Origin: Nitrospinaceae bacterium
GTDB lineage: Bacteria > Nitrospinota > Nitrospinia > Nitrospinales > VA-1
DNA length: 64,000 nucleotides
Reading direction: 5' to 3'
NCBI GenBank assembly: GCA_029261595.1
Contig: JAJDAZ010000066.1
Coordinates: 1 to 64,000, forward strand
Shown here: positions 1-9,015 of the stretch, piece after piece
How positions within the stretch are numbered: position 1 is the first letter of the stretch
Layout: each line of letters begins with the position of its first letter
The notes under the pieces: generated by a model
Databases searched by the model: none
What the model saw: the letters and a program-made list of their open reading frames with translations, nothing else
Told to the model about the DNA's origin: nothing
Position numbers and translations under genes: made by a program

Positions 1-33
1 CTTTCTTTTGATAACGTATTGAGACTGAGTCAT
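1..33 (-). CDS. Start of a gene leaving the left edge (11 codons)
   Basis: An ATG at 31-33 read leftwards is preceded by a GGAG ribosome-binding site six bases away. The first residues are MTQSQYVIKRK and the frame stays open to the edge. The family cannot be told from 11 residues. The start is supported by the ribosome-binding site only. An inverted repeat covers this start region. Confidence 0.45.
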   Translation of the reverse strand, partial: MTQSQYVIKRK

Positions 34-92
34 TGGTTTCTCCTTTAATGATTAAGATTCGATAACTTATCTTAACCGAGAAACCATGACTC
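27..92 (-). promoter_or_regulatory. Inverted repeat enclosing the start site of the left-edge gene
   Basis: The arm at 27-42 pairs with the arm at 78-92 over 15 positions with one bulged base; the loop is about 35 bases. In the minus-strand transcript the downstream arm contains most of the ribosome-binding site and the ATG of the gene starting at 33. The folded RNA could therefore hide the start. It could alternatively be a DNA operator or a chance repeat. Confidence 0.4.
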
Positions 93-187
93 TTCACTCC
101 AGCGAGTCTTTACCTGTAAACGCTTTTCTCTACTTATCCACCTTATTTTTTGATTCGGTCTTTAGATCTCCATTATTCTTCCGAGTT

Positions 188-340
188 TTATCCTCCATAG
201 CGCCAATAAAAATTCAACCCTAAGTTAATGACAGCGATCAAAATGGCAATTATTATTGCCCACTTGCCAATACTAATTGCTTTCTTCCTATCTCGTTTTT
301 GATCCTCTGATTCACCTCCAGAACCTTGTCACCTAGCCAT
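188..340 (-). pseudogene. Stop-interrupted frame for a small single-span membrane protein
   Basis: Read on the minus strand from the ATG at 338-340, the frame gives MAR, then a TGA at 329-331, and continues open for 46 codons to a TAA at 188-190. The downstream part has a charged stretch (EDQKRDRKK) followed by a hydrophobic helix (WAIIIAILIAVINLGL), as in a small inner-membrane protein. No ATG, GTG or TTG lies in frame between the TGA and the helix. It may be a decayed gene, a sequencing error, or use a rare start such as ATT. The ATG overlaps the 3' end of the DUF4145 gene. Confidence 0.35.
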
Positions 341-1022
341 TTTTTTTCTCGTTTTCATCCCTTCTCTCGATACCTTCCAAGGACTCCGGTGGCAAAGAAT
401 CATAGAGTTTATTTACATGCTTTTCCTGGGTGATCATAACTTCAGCTATTAAATTAACGAGACCAAATAAGGCGTTTACGATTTCCTGATTATCCCTTAA
501 ATCTATCTTTCCAGGATGCACTGCATTATTTCCTATCACTCGGACAGTGTCTAAGGCCTTCTGAATCTTTTTAGAAAGTCCTTTTTCAACTAATTGGCCG
601 ATTGCCTTATCCAAGTCTCTTATTTTCGTCTTTAAAAGATCCTCGCAGAGTTTTTGGATCGTTAGTCTCAAAAGGGCCGCCGATCCGCGAGGTGAATTAA
701 AGGAGATAGAACGGGCTTCCTCAAAATCCACTTTACAATCATCAGGTAAATCAGGATTTGGTAAGATCGTTGCTTGAATAACAGGGAAAACCAATTTTTG
801 ATCCGAAATTCGCCAAATTGAGAATTGCAGACATCGTGCACATTTAGAAACACTAAAACCTTGGATTCGGTCAGAACCTATAAGCCTTGAAGTAACAGAA
901 AAAGGAACCTTTTGCTGAAGATATGCGAGATCGCCCCATAATTGTTGCGCAAAAACGCCACAACCTTGGAAAGGGCAATGAAAACGATCACTAGCATAAG
1001 TTGGGGGGAAATATTCAGTCAT
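333..1022 (-). CDS. DUF4145-like protein with N-terminal zinc ribbon
   Basis: This 229-residue protein has Cys16, Cys21, Cys61 and Cys64 spaced like a four-cysteine zinc ribbon. From about residue 95 it follows the DUF4145 pattern: an ARSISFNSPRGSAALLR segment and a later VRVIGNNAVHPG segment, with helices around them. DUF4145 domains occur in restriction-, defence- and nucleic-acid-related proteins, but no activity can be assigned here. The ATG has an AGGA eleven bases upstream. No transmembrane segment is seen. The neighbouring genes suggest no pathway. Confidence 0.6.
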   Translation of the reverse strand: MTEYFPPTYASDRFHCPFQGCGVFAQQLWGDLAYLQQKVPFSVTSRLIGSDRIQGFSVSKCARCLQFSIWRISDQKLVFPVIQATILPNPDLPDDCKVDFEEARSISFNSPRGSAALLRLTIQKLCEDLLKTKIRDLDKAIGQLVEKGLSKKIQKALDTVRVIGNNAVHPGKIDLRDNQEIVNALFGLVNLIAEVMITQEKHVNKLYDSLPPESLEGIERRDENEKKNG

Positions 1023-1272
1023 ATTTTAAAAATTCCTAATAATCAATTCGGATTTTTTACGGACGGAGGGTGGATTATTTTTCATGCCGTAAGGGTCCGA
1101 AGGTGGGGCGGATTTTAAACCCCCTATAGAGCCTCCAGACCTAGGTTTTTTTTAGCTTAACACAAATTAGCCTTTCATGGCACTGGAAAGGATCGGAGGG
1201 CACTATTTTCAATTCTTCCTTCATAAGGAAAAATAATTAAGTCGTTTTAGGCGAAAGAAACAGAACTAATAT

Positions 1273-2583
1273 TTATCTCCGCTTGAAAGCGACCATGGTG
1301 ATATCGTCGGATTGCGGGGTGTTTTTGGCGAAGTCCCGGATTTGCTTTTTTAGCTCGGTGATTAAAGGTTTGGGTTTGTAGTCCTGATTTCTTAGAATTT
1401 CCTTGACCCGCTTCGTGCCAAAGAGCTTGCCCTTGCTGTTTTTCGCTTCCAGTATCCCGTCTGAAAAAAGACAGACTAAATCCCCCGGTTTCAGCATAAA
1501 TTGAGTTTGCTCGTAGACCGTGTCCGGAAGAATGCCAAGGGGCGGCCCGCTGGCCGGCACCTCCTGATACACCTTGTTCCCTCCCCGGCACACGAGCACA
1601 GGATGGTGTCCCGCATTGGACGCGGACACAACGTCATTTTTCAGATCCAGAAAAACAAACAAGGCGGTGGCGAACATGGTGTGGCGGCGCGACCGTTCAA
1701 ACAATATTTTGTTGATTTCCGACAACACTCTGGCTGGATCACTCGTGGCGTAAGTCACATTGCGAAAATCACTCATCAGGCGCCCCATGTGCAGGGCGGC
1801 GGGAAACCCCTTGCCCGAAACGTCGCCCAGCAAAATCCCCATGTGGTTCTTGTCGAAACAAATAAAATCGTAAAAATCTCCGCCCACCGCTTTGGAGGGA
1901 AGCGTTTTTCCCGCAAACAAATATTTTTTATGGGTTGGAACTTTTTCGGGCAAAAAACTTTCCTGCACCGAACGGGAAAACTCAATATCCGTTTCCAGTT
2001 TTTGATTCTCCAGCAAAACCTGGTGGTTTTTTGCGTTGAGGATGGCCAGCGCGGCATTGTCGCAGAACACCTGAAACAGTGAAAGATCCTTCCCGGTGAA
2101 GGGCGGCGTTCCCTTGCGCCGGATGACGGAGCACGATCCCAGAATTTTTCCTTTTACCTTAATGGCCACGCAGAGGAAAGAACCAAATGGAATTCCGGTG
2201 CGCTTTTCGTACTCGCTTATATAGGAGGGGTGATCGTGATAATCCTTCACCAGGATGGCTTTGCCGGTCTTAGCAACCGTTCCATTGATCCCGGCCCCTA
2301 ACTTCATGCGCTGGAGACCTCCCAGACTTTCTATGAGACTGCCCTTGCCACTGACCGCCAATTGAAAAACCAGATCTCCGCGTTCCTCATCGAGCAGGGC
2401 CAGCGCGGCAATTTCAGCATGCATCACTTGTTTGGCAGTACTCATGATTTTTTTTAAGAGCCGCTCCAGGTCCAACTGGGTGTTGACCAGCGAGGTCACG
2501 TTCAACACCGTTTCCAGTTGAGAAACCCGTTGGCGGCATTGGGCCAGTTTTTGATGAGAATCTGTTTTAATTTTCATAGCCAT
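1273..2583 (-). CDS. GAF domain plus PP2C/SpoIIE-type serine phosphatase (RsbU-like)
   Basis: The 436-residue protein starts with a short coiled coil (about 12-30), has a GAF sensor domain (about 30-180), a second helix (about 185-210) and a SpoIIE-type PP2C phosphatase. The metal-binding motifs are intact: GGDFYDF at 234-240, GDVSGKG at 253-259, NAGHH near 323, SDG at 374-376 and DDIT at 426-429. Family members dephosphorylate anti-sigma-factor antagonists, linking a signal sensed by GAF to partner switching. No sigma-factor or STAS-domain partner lies nearby, so the target is unknown. The start could also be the third residue, also Met. Confidence 0.88.
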   Translation of the reverse strand: MAMKIKTDSHQKLAQCRQRVSQLETVLNVTSLVNTQLDLERLLKKIMSTAKQVMHAEIAALALLDEERGDLVFQLAVSGKGSLIESLGGLQRMKLGAGINGTVAKTGKAILVKDYHDHPSYISEYEKRTGIPFGSFLCVAIKVKGKILGSCSVIRRKGTPPFTGKDLSLFQVFCDNAALAILNAKNHQVLLENQKLETDIEFSRSVQESFLPEKVPTHKKYLFAGKTLPSKAVGGDFYDFICFDKNHMGILLGDVSGKGFPAALHMGRLMSDFRNVTYATSDPARVLSEINKILFERSRRHTMFATALFVFLDLKNDVVSASNAGHHPVLVCRGGNKVYQEVPASGPPLGILPDTVYEQTQFMLKPGDLVCLFSDGILEAKNSKGKLFGTKRVKEILRNQDYKPKPLITELKKQIRDFAKNTPQSDDITMVAFKRR

Positions 2584-2640
2584 TTTCGCCCGGCTGAATC
2601 GTTGGGAAATCGCTTCACCCAGGTTGAGTGCATCGAGTAT

Positions 2641-3597
2641 TCAAACATGATTCCGGAGCATGAGTTCCTTTGGATGCGGGCTCAAATAAACCTGGTCCTG
2701 CAAATACTCTATTTTAAATTTTTGGACATAATGTCGAATCAGGGTGAGCGGCACCACCAGCGGAATTCGTTCCCGACGATAGTCTTCGATGGTTGCAAGG
2801 ATATCTTTTTTTTCCTCAGCGGAAAGTAATTTTTTTAAAAACCCCATCATGTGCAATAACACGTCGGTGTTTTTTTTCGGGGTTGATTTAAGGGCCAGAG
2901 CTTCCATGAAAGTAGACACATAGGAATGCATCACCTTGCTCCAATCGTTTCTCTTCGTCTCCGCCACGACCCGTCCCAACGCCTGGTAATGCTTCCTGCT
3001 GTGGGCAAGAAGCAGAAATTTGTGCCGGGTGTGAAAATGGACCAATGCTGCAGGGCTTGCGCGCTTATTTAAAAGGCTCGTTTGCAGGCGATGGAAGCTG
3101 AATACGCGAACAATAAAATTTTCACAAATCCCGGGGTCGTTCAGCCTGCCTTCATCCTCAACCGGTATCCAGGGAAATTTTTTAAGGAATGCGTCGGCGA
3201 ACACACCGTTCCCATGCCTCACCCTGCCACTACCGATTTCAGAATAAACAGGCACCCGCCCCAAACCGCAGGAAGGAGATTTGCTTTTAAAAATATATCC
3301 GGAAAGGTCGTCTTTAGTCAGTTGGTCGATACGGCCCTTGGTATAACGGCGCATCTCTTTAGTCCAGTCGGTCCTGGTTCTCCTGCTGACCATTCGCGGC
3401 TGATCCAGTGTTCCATAAAGGGCCACCGTCTCTCTGGGAATTCCCATTCCCACCTCAACCTCGGGGCAAACCGGAACGTAATCAAAATACCCGGCCAGGA
3501 CCTCGCCGACAAATCGATCCTGCTTGTGCTCCCCGTTCCACCGGACTTTTTCACCCACCAGGCAACTGCTGACGCCGATTCTTATTTTATTGCTCAT
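2641..3597 (-). CDS. DUF523/DUF1722 protein (YbgA-like)
   Basis: The 318-residue protein has an N-terminal DUF523 domain, recognised from SSCLVGEKVRWNG, the CPEVEVGMGIPRE block and a SPSCG motif with conserved cysteines. A C-terminal DUF1722 domain (about 190-315) matches YbgA, including the Y-x(n)-H-x-RHKFLLLAHS region. The ATG at 3597 is chosen because the DUF523 core begins immediately after it; an open frame extends to 3660 without conserved residues. DUF523/DUF1722 fusions are common; recent family knowledge links DUF523 to thiouracil desulfidase activity and DUF1722 to DNA-repair neighbourhoods. Neither role can be confirmed here. Confidence 0.82.
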   Translation of the reverse strand: MSNKIRIGVSSCLVGEKVRWNGEHKQDRFVGEVLAGYFDYVPVCPEVEVGMGIPRETVALYGTLDQPRMVSRRTRTDWTKEMRRYTKGRIDQLTKDDLSGYIFKSKSPSCGLGRVPVYSEIGSGRVRHGNGVFADAFLKKFPWIPVEDEGRLNDPGICENFIVRVFSFHRLQTSLLNKRASPAALVHFHTRHKFLLLAHSRKHYQALGRVVAETKRNDWSKVMHSYVSTFMEALALKSTPKKNTDVLLHMMGFLKKLLSAEEKKDILATIEDYRRERIPLVVPLTLIRHYVQKFKIEYLQDQVYLSPHPKELMLRNHV

Positions 3598-3726
3598 CTG
3601 TCTCATTCCCGATGAAGCCAAATCAATCCACTCATCGATTAAGATGCGAACGGACACCAAAAGCCTTTTTTATTTTTGGCATTCCATTCTTATAATAACG
3701 GCTTCAATGTTCCAGCAGAAAAAATA

Positions 3727-4896
3727 TCAAGTCGTTTTAGGCGTATCTGACTTATTGGGATTGGGGTTCACCATATTGCGTTTCATCAGAACGTTTAAGG
3801 TGTTCTGGTCGCGGCAGGAAACGGCAAGGTCGATCAGGCCGTCGCCGTTGAAATCACCCGCAACGATTCCCTGTGGGTGTTCTTCGACATGGTGGTAGAT
3901 GGGCGGGTAGGTGAACGTGCCATCCCCTTTGCCAAGAGAAACGGTGACCGCGTCGTCGGTGGAGTTGGACACGGCGATGTCGGGAATGCCATCGCCTGTA
4001 AAATCCGCTGACGCGACAAATTTTGGGAAATTGCCGGAGGCGAAATCTTTGAGTCCTGTGAAAGTTTCGTCCTTGTTATTGATGACGGTGTTCATGGCGT
4101 GCAAGGGGTTGCTGGACGTGACCAGATCGCCATAGCCATCGCTGTTGGCGTCGATGTTGACGATGGTCAACGGTTGACTGCCACCTCGGAACAGTTTGGA
4201 TGGATTGAACTCGCCATCGCCCTTGCCCCAGAGAATCTGAACGCCTTTATTGCCCGACCCGCCGACGGCGACGGCGAGATCCACATGCTGGTCGTGATTG
4301 TAATCCCCAATAACTATGCCCGTGGGCTGGCCTTTCATTGGAATACTTTTTGCCGCCTTAAACTGGCCGTTGCCCTTGCCTAGCAGGACCGAGACCTTGT
4401 GAAACCGCAACGTGACCGCCAGGTCCGGGAACCCGTCTTCATTGAAATCGCCTGTGGTTAAATTGATCGGGATCTTACCGGCGTCTATCTTGCCTTTGAT
4501 TTTTTGAAAACCGCCCAGCCGGGTATTCAGGAAGATCTCAATATTCTGGTCGGCGTAATCCAGAATCGCCAGGTCCAGGTATCCGTCCTTATTGAAATCA
4601 GCGGCGGCGACGCAGATGGGGTCCCGCCCGGTGGAGAAAACTCTCTGATCTTTAAACGTCCCGTCGCCATTGCCCTTAAAATAGGAAAAAGATTTGTCAC
4701 CGCTATTGACCACCACTAAATCCAGTTTCTTGTCGCGGTTAAAGTCATCGGCTATCAGAAAAGAAGGTTCCTTTCCCGTTTCAATGGTGAAGGAAAGAAC
4801 GAAAAGCGGCGGCATCTTTTTCTGGACTTTGGGCTGGGGGCATCCCACCAAAAAAACCGCCAGAAACAGACCGCCTGAAATCAGGTATTTTTTCAT
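3727..4896 (-). CDS. FG-GAP/VCBS repeat lipoprotein
   Basis: The start at 4896 gives a 389-residue protein with a lipoprotein signal (MKKYLISGG...FLVGC) and Cys19 as the lipidated residue, so it should be anchored outside the inner membrane. The rest is a beta-propeller of at least seven FG-GAP repeats with calcium-loop motifs such as DFNRDKKLD, DFNKDGYLD, DFNEDGFPD, DYNHDQHVD and DFNGDGLID. Each repeat ends in a DLAV-type strand. Such propellers bind ligands or partners extracellularly; no enzyme motif is seen. The upstream open frame to 4980 would displace the signal peptide and is probably not used. Confidence 0.85.
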   Translation of the reverse strand: MKKYLISGGLFLAVFLVGCPQPKVQKKMPPLFVLSFTIETGKEPSFLIADDFNRDKKLDLVVVNSGDKSFSYFKGNGDGTFKDQRVFSTGRDPICVAAADFNKDGYLDLAILDYADQNIEIFLNTRLGGFQKIKGKIDAGKIPINLTTGDFNEDGFPDLAVTLRFHKVSVLLGKGNGQFKAAKSIPMKGQPTGIVIGDYNHDQHVDLAVAVGGSGNKGVQILWGKGDGEFNPSKLFRGGSQPLTIVNIDANSDGYGDLVTSSNPLHAMNTVINNKDETFTGLKDFASGNFPKFVASADFTGDGIPDIAVSNSTDDAVTVSLGKGDGTFTYPPIYHHVEEHPQGIVAGDFNGDGLIDLAVSCRDQNTLNVLMKRNMVNPNPNKSDTPKTT

Positions 4897-5263
4897 TTGA
4901 GACAATACGCCGAAACGGCTAAAAAAAAGAAAATCAATGGCTGAGGGAATTTTTTTTGTAGATCGGAGTGAGAATAGCATAGGAAATCTGAAGGAACAAA
5001 ATTATTCCTTTCAGGCATTTTGGAAGAATATCCTCATTCCCCATAAATTCAAAAGGCATTAAATTTAATTAAATTAGATTGTTTTCTTTGTATTTATGCG
5101 GCCTTTGCGCTGGAATAGAAATTAATCATTGTCAAATTCCCTGAGTTTTTGTAAATTCATATCAATCAATGTGAATCCTAATCCTGCTATCCCCACTCTG
5201 GGGAAAGTTTCGTTTGGGATATTTTGCAAATGAACCATTTTAAAAAAGGATGGAATAATCGTT
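4897..5263. other. Divergent intergenic region
   Basis: This AT-rich stretch separates the leftward lipoprotein gene from the rightward mini-XRE gene. It should hold both promoters. I see no clear hairpin, convincing promoter pair or gene. A short minus-strand frame overlapping the XRE start looks like a shadow. Confidence 0.5.
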
Positions 5264-5491
5264 ATGGCAGCCTCAGCCAACAGAGTTCGAAAAATCCGGG
5301 AAGCAAAAATGATGAGCAAGGCGGAACTGGCCCGAAAAGCCGACGTGACCGTTCAGACCATTCATCGAATAGAAAACGGGAACGAATGCCGGATGGACAC
5401 CAAGCGAAAAATTATCCTGGCCCTTGGCTTTGACCTCGCCAACCGCACGCGGGTGTTTGACGAAGAGGAAGAAGACACCACGGCTTCTTAA
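5264..5491 (+). CDS. Mini XRE-family DNA-binding protein, copy 1
   Basis: The 75-residue protein is almost entirely one helix-turn-helix of the Cro/C1 type: MMSKAELARKADVTVQTIHRIENG, with helix 2 at ELARKA and the recognition helix at TVQTIHRIE, followed by KRKIILALG. It ends in an acidic tail (FDEEEEDTTA). Two very similar proteins are encoded at 16445-16783 and 25942-26196. No ligand-binding domain is present, so it probably acts as a simple operator-binding switch. The ribosome-binding site is weak (GGA nine bases upstream). It ends 22 bases before the convergent gene that ends at 5514. Confidence 0.8.
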   Translation: MAASANRVRKIREAKMMSKAELARKADVTVQTIHRIENGNECRMDTKRKIILALGFDLANRTRVFDEEEEDTTAS

Positions 5492-5513
5492 CGAGCCTCA
5501 TCAAAAAAGGCTC

Positions 5514-7091
5514 TCACGGCTGAATGGTGGAGGCCTCGAAAGAAAGTTCTGAGGATGGCGGGCCACCATTTTTTTTCATGGCTTCCTGCTGAAAAGACGA
5601 CAGCATCCCGGTAAAAATATAATTGTGAAACTTGGCCATGACATTCCAGTACAACTGCCCCCAAAAAGGTTGAGGAATAAAATGCGCCTTGAGAATCAGC
5701 TTGGTCCTGTCGGAACCCTGCGGTTTCAATAAAAGCTGAAGCCAGGACAAACCGGGAGATAACATCTCCGCCCGCAATAGAAGTTCCTTGTTCTTGGTCA
5801 ATTTTTCCACTCTCCAGAAATCGATGGAATCCCCCTCACGCAATTGATTTTCATCCCTTCTCCCGCGGTTGAGGCCCGGCCCCCCCAGCAACCGGTCCAC
5901 GGCGCCACGAATCTGCCACAGTATATTGCCGTGCACCCATCCATGCTTTCCCCCAAGCCGGCAAATGATGGGGAAAACCACCTCCGGTCGCGCGGAAATT
6001 TCAATGGAATGCTCATCCATCACAAAATCAGCGGATTCGTACTGGCTAATCGGTAGAAGATCTGTCATTCGTTCCGGGGGCACGTCACTCCAATGAGAAA
6101 ATACCCGCGACTGCTCCTCCTTTTTAAGTGCCCACTCCACAGCGGTATTACAATCTATCGGTTCAAAGGGTAAAATCTCGTGAATATCTTTTTCCGAGCA
6201 AACCACATCGCTCTTCAAACTGTTGAGCAACATCGAGGTGATGTTGACCGGGACGGAATTGAACAAATGCAACCAGTAAGCATATATCCGGCACAGCCAT
6301 TTGGTCGGCAGGGGCACCCAGGTCACTTCAAACAAGCGCACATTTTTATTCAGAATTTTCGCGAAACGCTTGATCAGTTCTCTATAGGTAAAAATATCCT
6401 GCCCGCCGATCTGGTACACGCGGGTGGACAGGTTTGGCGTTTCAAGCACCCCGACCAGGTATTTGATCACATCCCGGACGGCAATCGGCTGGCATTTTGA
6501 ATCGAATTCAGGAAGAAACGGAATCCAACGGTTATGCGACACCAGGGATTTCACCAATTCGTAAGAAGCGCTTCCCGTTCCCAGAATCAACGCCGCCCGG
6601 AGGCGAATCACCGGAATCGTTCCGCTGGACAAGATACTTCCGACTTCCATCCGGCTTTTTAAATGCTCCGACAGTTTTTCATTCTTATCACCCAGTCCAC
6701 CGATATAGATAATCCGTTTGACCTTGCACTCCTCAGCCACGTCAATGAAGTTCTGCGCCGCCAGCTTATCCATTTTCGCAAAATCATCATTTTTTGATCG
6801 CATGCTGTGAACCAGGTAGTAGGCATATTCCACGTCTTTCAATGCAGGCCGCAACTCCTCTTTGCTGTGGCAATCGGCGTATACCACTTCAATCCTCTCG
6901 TGCTCAAGAAGGGCCGGCATGGTCTTGCGGCGAAACATGGAACGAACGAAATAACCCCGGAAAATCAGTTCGGGAATCAGCCGGTGGCCCACATAACCAT
7001 TGGCCCCAGTCACCAGAACTTTAGTGCCCGCAGGCAAAGGGGTGGTTGGGAGATCATCGCAATAGTGATAATTGACTTTTTCAGGATCCAT
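5514..7091 (-). CDS. NAD(P)-binding epimerase-like protein with C-terminal DUF2867
   Basis: The 525-residue protein has a Rossmann nucleotide-binding domain with the TGANGYVG motif at residues 28-35 and a YYLVHSM segment like the atypical/extended short-chain dehydrogenases. Residues from about 370 to 510 match DUF2867 (HGWVHGNILWQIRGAVDRLLGG and a GDSIDFWRVE block), an SRPBCC-like fold. This two-domain arrangement is a known family of predicted NAD-dependent epimerases or reductases without a settled substrate. No membrane segment is obvious. The ATG is at 7091; the ribosome-binding site is weak. Confidence 0.85.
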   Translation of the reverse strand: MDPEKVNYHYCDDLPTTPLPAGTKVLVTGANGYVGHRLIPELIFRGYFVRSMFRRKTMPALLEHERIEVVYADCHSKEELRPALKDVEYAYYLVHSMRSKNDDFAKMDKLAAQNFIDVAEECKVKRIIYIGGLGDKNEKLSEHLKSRMEVGSILSSGTIPVIRLRAALILGTGSASYELVKSLVSHNRWIPFLPEFDSKCQPIAVRDVIKYLVGVLETPNLSTRVYQIGGQDIFTYRELIKRFAKILNKNVRLFEVTWVPLPTKWLCRIYAYWLHLFNSVPVNITSMLLNSLKSDVVCSEKDIHEILPFEPIDCNTAVEWALKKEEQSRVFSHWSDVPPERMTDLLPISQYESADFVMDEHSIEISARPEVVFPIICRLGGKHGWVHGNILWQIRGAVDRLLGGPGLNRGRRDENQLREGDSIDFWRVEKLTKNKELLLRAEMLSPGLSWLQLLLKPQGSDRTKLILKAHFIPQPFWGQLYWNVMAKFHNYIFTGMLSSFQQEAMKKNGGPPSSELSFEASTIQP

Positions 7092-7156
7092 GTCGCAAAT
7101 ATAAGCCCTTCGCGTTCATTCGCAAGCCATTTGCCAGGAAACCTAAGGAAAATAAT

Positions 7157-7999
7157 TCATTCATTTCTCCCCTTGGCAAAAAAGAACGGATTGTGCCGTT
7201 TTTCTTCCCCTACGGTGGTGGACGGCCCATGCCCCGGAAACAGGCGGTAATGATCGGGAAAAGTGAGCAAACGTTCGGTGATGGAGCGAAAGAGCCCCGG
7301 CCAGGAAGCGTTGGCGCGCCCCATGGACCCGGCAAAAATTGCGTCCCCGGATACGATGGATTCACCGACCCAAAACGACATTCCGCCCGTCGTGTGCCCC
7401 GGCGTGGCCACCGCCTGAATGCGCAGGTTTCCCAACTCGATCATGTCGCCGTCATGAACGGGTCTAAGATCACGGCTACCGGAGGGCTGTGGATCTTCAG
7501 GATCGATCCAGGTCGGGCACTGATACTCCCGGTCCAGCAGGCTCAGTCCACCCGCATGATCGGGGTGGGAATGGGTGAGCAGAATTTTTGAGGGCCGGAC
7601 GTTCAATTCCTGGGCTTTCTTGATAATCGTCTCTGGATTGGCCCCGGTGTCGATGATCGCCGTCGCTTTGGTTTCCCGGCAGGTCAGGAGATAACACGTC
7701 ACCGGATAGGACCCCATGAGCACGTTCAGGCAAACCAGGTCAAACGGCCCGGGATCGGGAGTGACGGGATCAGGCACCCAGGCTTCATTGGCGACTGCAG
7801 ATAGAGAGGGACCGTGTAAATCCAGGGCGGATGCTAACTTTTGAATACTGGCATTGTCAGGAATCAGTTCATAATTTTCCATCCGCCGGATTGCGTCCAA
7901 TGCAATCCCGGCAGACTGAGCCAGATCTTTTTGCGACCAGGATTTACCGTCCCTGGCTTTTTGCAGGATATCCCCCAGTTCGTCTTCCAGTTGCGTCAT
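7157..7999 (-). CDS. XRE helix-turn-helix fused to a metallo-beta-lactamase-fold hydrolase
   Basis: Residues 8-66 of this 280-residue protein form a Cro/C1-type helix-turn-helix (WSQKDLAQSAGIALDAIRRME). The rest is a glyoxalase-II-like metallo-beta-lactamase domain with HSHPDH at 143-148, GHTTGG at 201-206, Asp219 and a final GHG at 256-258, which would bind two metal ions. The enzyme part should hydrolyse a thioester or related small molecule. Fusion to a DNA-binding domain suggests a regulator whose activity depends on substrate, or a hydrolase tethered to DNA. The ATG follows an AGGAAGG sequence. Confidence 0.85.
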   Translation of the reverse strand: MTQLEDELGDILQKARDGKSWSQKDLAQSAGIALDAIRRMENYELIPDNASIQKLASALDLHGPSLSAVANEAWVPDPVTPDPGPFDLVCLNVLMGSYPVTCYLLTCRETKATAIIDTGANPETIIKKAQELNVRPSKILLTHSHPDHAGGLSLLDREYQCPTWIDPEDPQPSGSRDLRPVHDGDMIELGNLRIQAVATPGHTTGGMSFWVGESIVSGDAIFAGSMGRANASWPGLFRSITERLLTFPDHYRLFPGHGPSTTVGEEKRHNPFFFAKGRNE

Positions 8000-8064
8000 A
8001 CGAAGCCCTTCCTTTCTCTCAGGAAAATTATACCTCAGAAGATAAAGAAGGGTCTGAAGGGAAA

Positions 8065-8889
8065 CTATTTTTCGCTCTCGACCGGATTGAGGACAACGCC
8101 AGAATCATCTTCCTGCTTTGAAAAATCAGCCGCCGCCAACCAGTAAATCATGCCCACCATGACGCCGCCGCCCACCATATTGCCGGCGGTCACAAACAAC
8201 TGATTGTGCATGAATCCGGCAAGCGATATTTCCGGCCCGTGCGGAAGGAACATCGCCATGCTCAGCAAACTCTGGTTGGCGATGCTGTGCTCAAACCCGC
8301 TGGCGATGAAAGCGAACAGGCACCAGAAAATCATGATCAACTTTGCCGTGTCACTCTCAGTCCTCAAGGAAACCCAGACCGCAAGGCACACCAGCCAGTT
8401 ACACAAAATTCCGCGAATAAACGCTTCCGTCGCTCCCAGGTTCATTTTCATGGCAGAGGCTTTCAGGATCAATGCCTCGGCGTCAGGCGTCAGACTGCCG
8501 GCATTCACTGCCAGCCAGCCGAGAAACGCCGACCCCAAAAAGTTTCCTACATAACATAAGGTGAATAAAATAACGATCGAGCGCACCCCCACTTTTTTGC
8601 GCAGTCGCCCGACCGCAAATACCATATTGTTGCCGGTGAACAGCTCAGACCCGGCAAATATCACCAGACTCAAAGCCACGCCAAAACAGGCGCCCATGAT
8701 GAGTTTGAGATAAGCGCCGTCCCCCGCGGCGGCAATGGGACCGCCGACGGAAAAAATCAGCACAATACCGAACCCCAGATAAATTCCCGCCAATGCGGAT
8801 AACAGCAGGTAACCCAGAGGAGACTTCAGCATGTACTGGATTTTTTTCTCCGCGATATCGGTGACTTTATGGATCTCTTCTGTAAACAT
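8065..8889 (-). CDS. Formate/nitrite transporter family channel (FocA/NirC type)
   Basis: The 274-residue protein is an integral membrane protein with about six hydrophobic helices and the family patterns AGIYLGFGIVL, GSELFTGNNMVF and GILCNWLVCLAVW. FNT proteins form pentameric channels for formate, nitrite or hydrosulfide. It lies 126 bases downstream of nirA on the same strand, so nitrite import for assimilation is the likely role. A strong AGGAGG sits eight bases before the ATG. The carried ion is inferred from context. Confidence 0.9.
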   Translation of the reverse strand: MFTEEIHKVTDIAEKKIQYMLKSPLGYLLLSALAGIYLGFGIVLIFSVGGPIAAAGDGAYLKLIMGACFGVALSLVIFAGSELFTGNNMVFAVGRLRKKVGVRSIVILFTLCYVGNFLGSAFLGWLAVNAGSLTPDAEALILKASAMKMNLGATEAFIRGILCNWLVCLAVWVSLRTESDTAKLIMIFWCLFAFIASGFEHSIANQSLLSMAMFLPHGPEISLAGFMHNQLFVTAGNMVGGGVMVGMIYWLAAADFSKQEDDSGVVLNPVESEK

Positions 8890-9015
8890 AGAATGAACCT
8901 CCTTCTTCTATGACCTGTTTTGATTACCAAAGGGAAATTTAAATAACAGGTGCAGAGGCTTCCCTGCCTGTGCGCCTTAAAACAACCCGTGACAACCTAC
9001 GGGGAGGGGCTTTTG

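Noticed and set aside
1239-3743. 15-base repeat AAGTCGTTTTAGGCG at 1239-1253 and 3729-3743
   Set aside because: The second copy is the end of the lipoprotein coding sequence. Only two copies without structure; could be chance.
5122-5319. 65-codon minus-strand frame overlapping the XRE copy 1 start
   Set aside because: It overlaps a better-supported gene and has no ribosome-binding site.
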